Assembly (NCBI GenBank): GCA_964036045.1
Contig: OZ038379.1
Location: 72,931,992-72,995,991 of the forward strand
Length of the DNA: 64,000 nucleotides
From: Eutreptiella sp. 'Long Island Sound 2002'
Lineage: Eukaryota > Euglenozoa > Euglenophyceae > Eutreptiales > Eutreptiaceae
Direction: 5' to 3'
Below, in pieces: positions 1 through 13,626 of the stretch. Both the position numbers and the translations under genes were made by a program. Below the pieces are notes generated by a model. That model saw only the letters and a list, made by a program, of their open reading frames with translations. It was not told where the DNA came from and did no database searches. Position 1 is the first letter of the stretch, and every line of letters starts with the position of its first letter.

Positions 1-875
1 CCCCCGGTCCCCCCCCTGTCCCCCACCCTGGCCGGGGCGGCGCGGCCCGCGCGTGCGGTTCGAGCCCGCACCGCCCCTTGTTGCATTATACGGACAGTGC
101 GGGCCGCCAGGAGAGCGGAGGGGCCCCGCACTTCCCCGAGCGCCCCCCCCCCCACAACGGCTGGCGCTAGAGGCCTAGAAGCGCCTGGCGGGCTGTTGTG
201 CAGGGGGGGCGAGGCGACCGGGCGCTTCATACCCGCCCCCAACTTGGGTCTGTGCCCACGGCACCGGGCACAGTCGCCGGTTGGGGGGTACCTCACCACC
301 ACCCACCACCGCACCACGGGCACAAGGGAGAGGTAATAGCCCCGGGCATCGGCCTCCCCTAGGCCGAAGGCAGGTGCCGACCGCCAGGCTCATCCTGGCC
401 CCCCACTTCCTCTTCACAATCATCCCCCTTGGCCGTCCCGGCCCACAGTCCCCGCGGCGGGTAAGTTCCTGGGGTCGAATCCTAAGAACTTCGGTGACGG
501 AAGGACAGGCCGAGGTTTCGCACCCAGCCGACGTGGGGAGCCTCCGCCCCCACGGGGCCCCAGGGCACCCCGGCCATCCCAGCCGGGGATAACCCGCCGC
601 CAGCGCCCCATTCCCCCGCCCCAGGCTCTCCGGCCTCAGTCCCCGAGCAGTCTTCACCCTCATCACTTCCTCGTAGTAGGACACCGGTAGCAGGACGCAC
701 CCACCACCACCACACGCCACCGACCCCCAGAGCCCAGCTCTGGACCGCCCACCCCGTCCAACCCCCCCCCACCCTCACCACGCACCACGGCTGTCGCCCA
801 CAGCCGGCAACGGACCTCCCACCCCCCGGCACGCCGTGTGTCGGAACCTCCCTTGCTCCGCTCCCCACAGGCACC
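1..875 (+). other. LINE-A leader (5' UTR), inner part
   Basis: This C-rich non-coding stretch lies upstream of the first LINE-A reading frame. It is present three times in the window: here, inverted at about 46263-47120, and at about 49700-50400. It starts with a tRNA T-arm-like fold (34-77). Further on it holds a GTAAGT-type stretch near 459-464 that resembles a 5' splice site but has no proven use. The start chosen for the reading frame is the ATG at 876, because the second copy keeps an ATG at the matching place. Confidence 0.6.
34..77 (+). other. tRNA T-arm-like mini-structure in the LINE-A leader
   Basis: A 7-bp stem (GGGGCGG at 34-40 with CCGCCCC at 71-77) encloses a 13-nt GC-rich linker. 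It also encloses a perfect T-arm: TGCGG (54-58), loop TTCGAGC (59-65), CCGCA (66-70). The T-arm abuts the 3' strand of the outer stem as in a tRNA. The D and anticodon arms are absent, so this is not a tRNA gene. GGTTCGAGCCC also fits a Pol III box B. Related copies lie at 47053-47096 (-) and 49740-49783 (+). Confidence 0.55.
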
Positions 876-2525
876 ATGGCACACCCATTCTCAGCTCTGT
901 CCCCCATCCTCCAGCGCGAACAGTTGACGGCGGCCGACGCCTGGCCCCTCCTGTCCATCGCCCTGGACTCCCAACAACCCCCACGCCTGCTGGCCTCTGC
1001 GCGCCACATGCCGGCGAATGTGGACGTCCTCTCCATCCCCCTCGCCGGCTCCCCCATCGAAGCAAGCCCCCTCCTCTGGTGGTTCGCCTTCACCGAGCAG
1101 CTCACCGAGAACGAGATCTCCCTCCTCACCACACACCACGACGCCTCGTGGCTCCCCCACGCCTCGTGCATGAGCGCCCTCATCGACTGGGGCGCTCGTG
1201 CCTCCACCCTCGACCAGGCCACTCTCGCCTCGGCCGCCCTCGCCCACATTTCCCCCTTCTCCCCCGACCTCCCCCCCTCCATCCCCTTCCGCCGCCTCCT
1301 GGACCTCCTCGCCTTCGAGGAGGCCATCAAGCCCAAGGTCGCCCGGGTCGCCCTGCTCCACTGGCTAGCAACCTGGGCGGCCCAGCAGACCGGCTCCCTG
1401 GCCTGCCCCCCCCTCAGCTGCATCTTCGACCCCGCCGGCCCCCACGTCCGTGTCCCCGCTCCATGCCCCCCGTCCGCCCAACGGTGGTACACCGAGTTGA
1501 ACCATCGGAAGGACGATGGTTCAATTCGCACCCCCAACATCTCCACCGCCATCACCGCAGCCGCCCGCCGCGCTAACCCGCAGGCGGAAGACCCCCCTGC
1601 GGGGCCCGGAGCCCCCGCCCCCGCCCCCGCCCCCGCGCCCCCCGACGCTTCGCAACCCTTGTCCCTGCTTCCCCCCCGTCCCCAGCCCCCGCAGCCGGCC
1701 GCACCACCCCCGTCAGACTGGGAGACACTCTTCCACGCTGGCCCCACCCCAAGCTCCCAGGACACGCTGGCCCTACTCCACGGCCTCTCCTCCGTCCCCG
1801 AGGCCGACGCCCACCACACTGCCATGTGCATTGTGGCTATGGGCAAGAACTGCCACCTGCCCCCCAGGACCGTGCAGCACCTCTCGGTCTCCACGTCCAC
1901 CGCCAGCCTGGTGCTCGCCGTCAAGGATGCCTGGGACTCCTGCCCCGACCTCCACAAGCCCACCCTCCGCCTCCACCTCAACAAGCCCCTCACCCTGGTC
2001 TCCCAACGGTACGGAGCCGCCGCCTCCTCCGCGGCCTCCCGGGCTGCCCTCCAAGCCATCCAGCCCCTCATCACAGCCGCTCAAGCCCATGCCGACACTC
2101 CCTGGCTGACGGCGGCCTTCACCATCGCCAGCGCCCCCTCCTTCCCCATAGAGGCCTACCAGGACCTCCAACACGTCTCCTCCGCCGACACCCTCCGCGC
2201 AGCCATCGCACGGCTGTGTGGCCGTCTCTCCAACCCGGCCCAGTTCCAGGAGCTCATCTCCTACACCAAAACTGCCCTCCCCCCCCGCTCCACGGCGGAC
2301 CTGGACTGGTTCCACCTTGGCTCCTCCGCACCGCCAGCGCACTCCCTGCAAGCCCCTGGCGCCGCCGCCCCGCCCGCGCCACTCTTCGCCCCACCCCTCC
2401 TCGGCCAGCCCCCCCTCCCGGGCGCCCCCGCGCCCTCCGCCACCGGCGCCACCCCCGCCTCCTCGGTCCCCACCTTCGCCCCCGTCGGCTCCTCGCCAGC
2501 CACCAGCGGCGTCGTCCGCGTCTGA
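876..2525 (+). pseudogene. LINE-A N-terminal (ORF1-type) protein, first part
   Basis: This 549-residue frame starts MAHPFSAL at 876 and ends in TGA at 2523-2525. It has no domain I can name. The first 170 residues look folded and helical. From about residue 230 the chain is Pro/Ala-rich and low in complexity. LINE-A copy 2 has TCA (Ser) where this copy has TGA, and there the frame runs on for 149 more residues. The stop is therefore probably a mutation, not the true end. After it the same frame stays open to 4256. By position this is the counterpart of the nucleic-acid-binding ORF1 proteins of LINEs; that role is inferred. Confidence 0.6.
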
Positions 2526-4256
2526 GGCCTCCGCCTAGGCCCGCACCCCTCCATGGCAGTCACCCTCACCCACAACCTGCAGACCGTCGTGTACGTCACT
2601 GACGCCGACGCCCGCCGCGGACACGCGTTCGCCTACATCACCCCCGCCCTGCACACCTCCCTCTTTGCCTCGCTGCCCACGCGCGTCATCCAGCACAACG
2701 AGGGCTGGTCCCTTACGGTCCAGGGCAGACGGGACGATGGGCAACCTTGGCACGTCCCCGCCGCCACTCTCAACACCCCCCCCTCCCACCGCCCGCCCGT
2801 CCCGGGCGACCCTCAGCCCCGCCCCGCCAAACGCAGCCGCCAGCAGTCACCCCCCCGTTCCTCCCCCCGACGCTCCCCGCGGCACCATGGCCGCACAGCG
2901 CCCTCGGCCCCCTTGTCAGGCAGGGCAGTCCGCGGCGCCATGTTCCCCAGTGCCCGCAGACACAACTCACTCGCCCTGCCGAACACTCTCCCCGCCTCTA
3001 GCGCTCCCGACCTCCCGACCCTAGCCTGGGCGACCTTCCTCGCCTCCCACTTGCCCCGCCCACTCGACGCCCACCGCGCCGGGCGTGACCTTCTCTCAGA
3101 CCCGGAGCCCCGTCCCCAGTCCCACGCCCGTGGGACCCCCCCCCGCGCACCTGCTACACCACCGGCCTCCGCCCCCCGTATATGCCTTCACTGCGGCACT
3201 CTGCGGCGCCCGGCCCTCGCGCGCTGCCCCGTGTGCACACACTCTGCTGACCTTCTCCCCCTTGGCCTCCCCCCGGCCGCCGACCTCCCCCCGGGCCCCC
3301 TCCGAGACGTCCTGCACGCCGCCCAGGTCTCCACGTCGCTACCCCCCTCGCTCCTCGCCTCCGCCCTCCCCGCAGTGTGCGGTTGGCTCGCCTCCTTCCC
3401 CCGCCAGCGCGGTGACCCCTCCTTCTGGATCACCCCTCCCCTGCACGTGGACGCCAAGTGGACCGCCTTCTGGGACACCGCCCACTTGCCTACAACCCCC
3501 CTCCCCCCGTCCCCAGCGTACACTCGCTCGTCAACCCCGACCTCAGCGTGGGCGCTACACCCCGCCCTCCCCGACGCCCCACTCGTCACCTCCTCCGCTT
3601 GCCCCGACTGTGGACGCCCCACGCCTCACACCGCCTTCGTCGACCTCCCCACATCGCCGACCGACCACTGGCCTCACTTCTTCTGCACCTCCCCCCACAA
3701 GGCCCCGCCTGTGTGCATTCGTGACATCGCCGCCCGCTGTGTGGTCGGCTTCCAAGGCATGCTACTGCCCGGGGCTGTCCCCGTCTCCGCCATCCCCTGG
3801 GCCGCCCCCTGCGCCTCCCCTCCCGACCGCCTCCTCCAGCCGACCCCCGCCTTCGTCCTCTCCGTCCCCGACCCCCGTGACCAGGCGTCCACCCCCCTCC
3901 GCGACGCAACCCTCACCTTTCTCACACACAACTGGGGCGGCATCGCCGGCCAAGTCTCCCTCGCCCGCACCTGGCTCGAGGCCCTCTCCCCCGACGTGGT
4001 CGCCGAGCAGGAACTCTGGGACTTGGCCTCGGCCCGCCCCGCCCTCCCACCGAGGTACGAGGCCCACTACAGCACCGCTTCCGGCCAGGGCTCAGGCCTC
4101 CGCACGGCCTGGCTCCGGTCCCTCCGCGCCCCCTCCCAACCCGCCGACCTCGTCTACGACGGCCAGCACTGGATTACCTCCATGGTCCCCCTCTCGGTAG
4201 GGCGCCGGGCCCTCCTGTTCAACGCCCACCTCCCCCCACGCCTCTCGTACTCCTAG
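2526..4256 (+). pseudogene. LINE-A polyprotein: zinc ribbon and first half of the endonuclease
   Basis: This stretch continues in the frame of 876-2525 and begins again at an ATG at 2553. A basic Pro/Arg/Ser-rich stretch is followed by a zinc-ribbon pattern C-x2-C-x10-C-x2-C near 3185-3240 (CLHC ... CPVC). A further CPDC pair lies near 3600. The EN domain starts near 3920 with THNWGG (metal-binding Asn region), then AEQELWD (the catalytic Glu motif) near 4003, then FNAHLPP near 4220. The frame ends in TAG at 4254-4256. Copy 2 has GAG (Glu) there, so the stop is most likely a point mutation. EN nicks target DNA to prime reverse transcription. Confidence 0.7.
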
Positions 4257-5540
4257 TGGGTTTCCGAGGTCAAGCTCATGAACCACCTCCGATCCTGCGT
4301 ACGGCCCGACCTGTGCGTCCTCCTGGGCGACCTCAACAGCACGGGAGCCCCAGGCACCCCCCTGGCCTCCGCGCTCGGGGCCCTAGGCCCGCTCTCGGCC
4401 TGGCACCGCCTGGTCCCCCCAGCCACTCCCACCAACTTCACCACCCGCCACGGCTCCCCCCGTTCCACCGCCATGGACCACATCTTCGCCACCGGTCCCA
4501 TTGCCTCCCCAACTCACAACGTCCTCTGCTGCCACACCTCACACGCCATGGTGCTGGCGCAGGTCACCCTGCACGGCCGCTCCTGCGACGCCCACTCCTG
4601 GCGTCTGTTCCGATGGCGCCTGGCGACTATCGAGGTCATGGACTCCCTCTCAGCCGCCCTGGACCTCGCGTGGGGCTGGCTCTCCCTTACCCCCTCCCTC
4701 CCCGACCACTACATCGCCGCCCACCACTCCCTCGCGCACCAGCTGCTCCTGCACCCCCCTGACACCCCCACACTACTACGGTCCCTGGCCCGGTTCACCT
4801 TTCCCCTCTCCACGCAACACCTCGCCGCCCAGTCCTTTGCCCTCTGCGAGGCATCGGCCGCCCGCGGCTACGTCTCCCGCGCTGCCGTCCTCTCCTCCCC
4901 CTCCATCACTTCCGCCACTCGCACAGTCCTCCGGCTGCCCTCCCCTCCCCTGGAACCGTTCCACGGCATTGTCCCCCACCCGGGGGCCACCCTCACGACC
5001 CGCGAGGAACGGCTCGCCAAGGTCACGGCACAGTCCCGGTCCCAGACGGCCAACCGGCACGTCTCCGTGGATCACGCCTTCTTCGCCGCCCGCTGCACCC
5101 CGGACCCCTGGCTCCCCCTCCTGCACCCGCCCACCGACCTCACTCTCCCCCTACTCTGCGACGCCCTCCGCGCGAACGACCGACCAGAATCCCCCGCCTC
5201 CCTCCCGGCGTACGCCCTCACCCGCCAGTCCCCCCCCCTCATCACCACCGCCTCCCTCGCCCACCGCCGCATGGGCAAGCGCTCCCTCGCCGTGTCCACT
5301 GACAACGTGGCACGCGCAGTGCTCTTCCGCAGCGGCGGAGGCGCCCACCTCGGATTGCTGCACCTCCTCCTCCAGCTTAAATCCGGCACCCCGGGCGTCT
5401 CCAACGAGACCGTCCGCTACGGCCTCTACAAGGGGAAGCCCACCAAGCCACTTCCCCGGCACCTCACACGCTCCTTCCGCCCCGTCGACGTGGAGTCGGC
5501 ATCTCCGGCGCCGAATCCGGCATCGCCACGACCCGCCTAG
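4257..5540 (+). pseudogene. LINE-A polyprotein: second half of the endonuclease and RT fingers
   Basis: The frame is the same as upstream, with an internal ATG at 4278. EN motifs continue with GDLNS near 4327, DHIFATG near 4475 and TSHAMV near 4536, the last taking the place of the family's SDH motif. A linker of about 250 residues follows. The fingers part of RT is then marked by YKGKPTKP and FRPVDVES near 5428-5497. The frame ends at 5540 in unrelated residues because the RT continues in another frame from about 5500. The -1 change lies in the decanucleotide at 5491-5500 and is found unchanged in LINE-A copy 2. Confidence 0.7.
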
Positions 5541-7082
5541 CCGCCGATCTCGAGCTCACCTCCACCTACACCCCCGCCTCCTTCGCCTACCGCCCAGGCC
5601 ACTCCGCCCTCGGCCTCGCCCTCGTGGCCCGCGCCGCCGCCTACACAGCCCTCGCCACCCACGGCACCTGCACCATCTGCGACTGGGACGAGTCTGACGC
5701 GTACCTCAGGGTACTGCGCCAGGACAACTCCCGCCTCTGCTCCCGCCTCCGCGCCACGTGGGACTTTGGCCCCTGGGCAGACGGCTTCTACAGCCGCCTG
5801 GTCATCCGCGTGGCCACCCGCGAAGGGTTCGCCCACCCCTTCAGTACCGAGGAGGGGGGCAACCAAGGCGACGGGTTCGCCCAACTCCACCACCAGGCCC
5901 CCAGCCTGGTCATCACCAGGGCCATGCGCCCCAACACTTCCATCACCCTAGCCCTCACCGTCCCCGGCCACTCAGCATCCCTCCCCGCCACCCACCTCTC
6001 GTACAGCGACAACCGCCGCTTCATCACCCCCTCCCTCACGGACGTGGCAGCCATGGCCACTGACTGCCGCGAGTGCTCTCGCCGCGCCGGCCGCATCATA
6101 CACCCCGACAAGCAGGAGTTCTCCCTCATCGACTCCCGCCCGGGCCGGCCCACCCTCGTCACAGCCGACGTCCCGCAGCACACGGGCACCACCACCACCA
6201 CCCCCCCCGAAGTCGTCGGCATCCCCATCCTCCCCGAGCTCCCCCTCCTCCGCGTCATCAACAAGTCCCGCGCGTCCCTCGACCGGGCGCGCAAGGCCAG
6301 CCGCAACCGCGAGGCCTGCCCCATACTCCAGCTCCGCTCCCTGCACGCCTTCGGCCTCTCCCCCCTCGACTACGTCACCTCGGGCGTCCTCATCCCCCCC
6401 CCCTCCCTCCGCCCCCATCAGACCGCCATCAACAATGCATACCGCCACGCCTTCCGTCTGCCCCCCTGGGCACACTCGGCCTTCCTCCACCTCCCCCTCC
6501 AGCAGGGCGGTCCCGGCGCCCCCCTCCTGGCGTACAGGGCCCCCCTCAACCTCCTCCGCACTTACCTCCGCGCCTCTTGGGGCCCCAACACCCTCGCAGT
6601 AGCCGCCACGGCGTCCCTCATCTCCCCACGCCGCCCCACCCCCTGGCTTACCGAAGGTCCCGCCCTGGCGCAGGCAGTCGCTCCCCTCGACATCACCGTC
6701 CACCTCCCCCCCTCCCCCCACGTGCCCCCCGCCCCGCAGCACCACACCGGCTCACTGGCCCCCCTCCGCTCCCTCCCCTATGTCGTGGTCGCATGCGACG
6801 GCACCCAAGAGGGCACCCGCCTCGGCGCCGGCTTCCTCCTCTGGCACCCCCGCCACGGCACTCTCTACCGCGGCTGGCTCGGCCTCCACGCCCTCGCCAG
6901 CCACTCCACCGACGCGGAGTGGATCGCCAAAATAGCCGCCATGTTCGCCCTCCGCGGCTGGTCCGGCGCAGCCCTCTTCGCCTCAGACTCCACCGCCTCC
7001 CAGCTCTGCGACCTCACCCGCGGCCCGCCCCCCTCCTCCGCCCTCTCCATCCCATACCGGGCTGCCCTCCTCTCCGCCGCCC
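5501..7082 (+). pseudogene. LINE-A reverse transcriptase palm and RNase H, first part
   Basis: The frame is open from about 5501; the first ATG-like start is only at 5624. RT motif A is CDWDESDAY (about 5679-5705) and motif B is GGNQGDGF (about 5855). Motif C reads SYSDN (5999-6013), so the second catalytic Asp of the usual Y-x-D-D is replaced by Asn. An RNase H domain follows with VACDGT (about 6790), DAEW (about 6913) and ASDST (about 6982), which give the D, E and D of its active site. Near 7083 one extra base relative to copy 2 throws the frame out. The RT would copy the element RNA at a nicked target, and RNase H would remove the template. With motif C altered, this copy is probably dead. 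Confidence 0.75.
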
Positions 7083-8290
7083 TTCCGCATGCACGAGGCC
7101 TGGCTCCCCGCACAACACGAGACCGGCTCCGCCAGCCACCTCGCAACCCTCAACGCCGAAGCCGACAGCCTAGCCCGCCGCGGGCTGCGCGCCGCCACCC
7201 CGTGGACCCTCCCCTGGTCCGCACTCTTCCACGGCCGCATCGTGGCGCTCCATGAGGGCGCAATCTTCCTGAACCCCACGCGCGCCGCAAAGGCAGCGTA
7301 TGCGGCCACCACCGCCCACACCCACGCGCTACACCTCCGGCCCCTGCCCCCAGGCTGGTCCTCCCACCTACTCCGCCTCGCGTATGAACGCGCCGAGATC
7401 CCGGCGCTGGCCCTCCACCGCATCATGCACCTCGGCTACTGCACTCCCAGGACCACCCCCCCGGCTACGGAGGCGTGACGTGCCCCTTCTGTCACCGACC
7501 CTACCCGGACTCCGCCGCCCACCTCCAGAACCACTGCCCCCCCCACTACGCCCTGCAGTTACTCCTCGCGTGGCGCCTGTTCACGCACCCGCCCATCCTG
7601 GCAGCCACTGCCGGCCACTCCCCCCGCCTCGTCACCCCTTTAGAGCTCCGCACGGCCACCACCGCAGTGTACCTCTCCGAGCACCTCCCAGCCGCCCCGC
7701 GACCCGGCCCCCCAACGCAGTTGGGGTTCAGTCTGCTTGGAATGTGGCACTCCTCCTCACCCCACGGCGCCCCCCCTCTGCTGGACAGCGCCGGCCGGGA
7801 GGAACTCCTCCGCGAGCTCCTCTCCACCCTCAGCACCACGCACACGTCGCTGGCGTCACTCCTCCGCCGTGCCCCCTCCCACGTCACCGCCCCGCCCCCC
7901 CCCCTCCCGCCGCACGTCCCCACGCCGCCCAGCACCCAGCCCCACACACTGCGCCACAGCATCGCCCTAGTCTGGCTCCTCCGCCATTGCGCCACTTGGC
8001 GCCTCACAGTAGACCGCCGTCCTGTGGTCACGCTCCCCCCGGCGCCGCTCCCGGGGCCGCACCCGGCCCACGTCGTGTTCACCCCCACGTCGCGGGCCGC
8101 GGACATCCTCCCGTTCCTCGCCGCCACCCCCCCCGGGCATCGCATACCGCCCGCCGCCAACCCCTCGGTCCTCAGTGAGGTCCTCATCGGGCACACCGAT
8201 GCCCTGCACGTACGCCCGCTGCTGCCCGACCTGCACGCTGCGTACGCCCCCGGCACGCCCGTCGACCCCTCCGTGTGGGACTCCCAGTGA
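7083..8290 (+). pseudogene. LINE-A RNase H end and C-terminal zinc-knuckle region
   Basis: From TTC at 7083 the frame gives MHEAW and then LNAEADSLARRG (about 7152-7187), the last catalytic Asp block of RNase H. A 1-nt loss near 7432 (copy 2 has CTCC, this copy CTC) moves the reading to the frame that ends at 8290. That frame opens with CPFC-x11-H-x3-H-C near 7480, a CCHC/CCHH-type knuckle common at the C-terminus of LINE ORF2 proteins. About 240 residues without a known domain follow, then TGA at 8288-8290. In copy 2 the knuckle and RNase H are in one frame. Confidence 0.65.
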
Positions 8291-9960
<1,670 letters not shown>

Positions 9961-10101
9961 TTACTACACCCCTCTCCCCTTAAATCTAGCTAACAAGCAA
10001 CAAGCAAGCAACAAGCAACAAGCACTTCTCCTTTCCGTTTTGGCCATTGCTCGGCCTCATCGCTCCGGGCTTTACTCCACTCTAGCCACCCTAGAGCCTA
10101 G

Positions 10102-10479
10102 GTGGTGCCCTTGCCAAATCCAAGTTTCGAGCCAAAAACTCACCGGTGGCGGCCCGGGGCGGGGGCGCCAAGTTTGGAGGTGCACTCCCAAAACTGCGCA
10201 GTTTTGGGCCAAAAACAACTTTTTTTCAACCAAAATAGCCCCCGAACCCGGGCAAAACGCCCAAACGAAGGGAAACGGTCTCTACACGCCACGTGCGGCT
10301 TGACTTCACCGTGTCAAAGAGCCCTTTGGTGCCCTTCAACTCGACACTATGTCCTAGAAATGGCCCAAAAAGGCGCCAAAAAGCCCCAAAATCTGCGCAA
10401 TGTGCACCAACCCCCCGAAACGAAGAACGGGCCTTATCTTGGGCTACGTGGCTCAGAATCCGATTCCGAGGGCACCTAG
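10102..10479 (+). CDS. 125-codon reading frame inside TIR-D, unrecognised
   Basis: This frame starts [15 protein letters not shown] and ends LGLRGS then ESDSEGT. TIR-D copy 2 keeps a frame of exactly the same length (58186-58563, -) with the same start, stop and no indel, although many residues differ. The product is basic and Lys/Pro-rich with no membrane segment or domain I know. It could be a small element-encoded protein, or a frame kept open by chance because the DNA is repetitive. The numerous amino-acid differences argue against strong selection. Confidence 0.2.
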   Translation: MVPLPNPSFEPKTHRWRPGAGAPSLEVHSQNCAVLGQKQLFFNQNSPRTRAKRPNEGKRSLHATCGLTSPCQRALWCPSTRHYVLEMAQKGAKKPQNLRNVHQPPETKNGPYLGLRGSESDSEGT

Positions 10480-10678
10480 TCCACCCGCAACCCCCCACTT
10501 TTTGTGGTTTCCAAGCCGCAGAATCGCCCAACGAGACGCCTAGACCCCCGAACCAGTGGTCACTTGGTCGAGCCGGAGGGCAGCCCGGCCCGCGCACGGC
10601 AGGGGCCAACGGTGGGTCCACCAGGGTCCCCAGGGCGAAAAAAATCATTTTTTCCAAAAAATTTTCCCAGACCACTTG

Positions 10679-11200
10679 GGATGCTGACACAAGTGTTTTT
10701 AGCCTGTTTTGAAGCCGTGGTGACGCGTTTTGGGCCATGGAAAATCCCAAAATGCCTTGAAAATGGGCCGTTTCGGGACCAACAATGCGTCAAAAATGGG
10801 TCAAAACGCGTTTTTCGAAAAGTGATCGTGGATCATTTGGGATGCTCATACAAGTGGTTTTAGCCCATTTTGAGCCCGTGGTGACGTGTTTTGGCACTTG
10901 GAAAATCCCAAAATGCCTTGAAAATGGGCGATTTTGGGACAAAAATTGGGTCAAACATGGGTCAAAAACGCATTTTTCCAAAAGTGATTCGCGACCATTT
11001 GGGATGCTCGAAAAAGTGTTTTTGGCCTATTTTGAGCCCATTTGGACGGGGTTTGGCCCATGGAAATCCCAATATTCCTTGAAAAGGGGCCGTTTTGGGA
11101 GCAACAATGGGTGAAAAAAGGGTCAAAAACGTGTTTTTCCAAAAGTGATCTTGGACCACTGGGGGTGCACAAAGAAGTGTTTTGAGCCCATTTTGAGCCC
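10679..11200 (+). repeat. ~160-bp tandem repeats within TIR-D copy 1
   Basis: GGGATGCTCATACAAGTG-type blocks recur near 10679, 10838, 11001 and 11160, a spacing of 159-163 bp. Each unit also carries GAAAATGGGCCGTTTTGGGA-like and TTTTTCCAAAAGTGATC-like segments. Copy 2 has about three units. Confidence 0.85.
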
Positions 11201-11309
11201 GTTTTGATCGAGTTTAGTCCCTTCCGCTACGTGTATGCACCAAGTTGTACCCTGGGCACGTACCTTGGGGTGGAGCCACGTAGAGTATGGGAGAGGGGTG
11301 TAGATTAGA

Positions 11310-13626
<2,317 letters not shown>

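Larger units (their letters stand above)
9961..11310 (+). mobile_element. TIR-D copy 1, non-autonomous terminal-inverted-repeat element in (TA)n
   Basis: CTACACCCCTCTCCC at 9964-9978 recurs as its reverse complement GGGAGAGGGGTGTAG at 11289-11303. Both ends sit against (TA)n tracts, as expected for an element using a TA target. The interior has AACAAGC repeats (9990-10020), a block of about 600 bp with a 125-codon frame, and about four tandem units of roughly 160 bp. A second copy lies inverted at 57461-58700 with the same order of parts. No transposase is visible, so it would have to be moved by another element. Confidence 0.7.

Noticed and set aside
34-77. Complete tRNA gene
   Set aside because: Only an outer stem and T-arm are present. 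There is no room for D and anticodon arms, so it is listed as tRNA-like only.
459-470. Splice donor-like GTAAGT in the LINE-A leader
   Set aside because: It recurs in the leader copies, but no matching acceptor or transcript evidence can be shown from sequence, so no intron is annotated.
482-2074. Long minus-strand frame opposite the LINE-A N-terminal protein
   Set aside because: Its residues are Gly/Arg/Trp-rich, as expected of the antisense of GC-rich coding DNA. The plus frame is the one shared by both copies with indels in multiples of three.
4254-4256. Reassigned genetic code with TAG as Gln
   Set aside because: Sense codons aligned to TAG in the partner copies are Glu, Trp and Gln, and TGA and TAA also occur internally. 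Decay of element copies explains this more simply.
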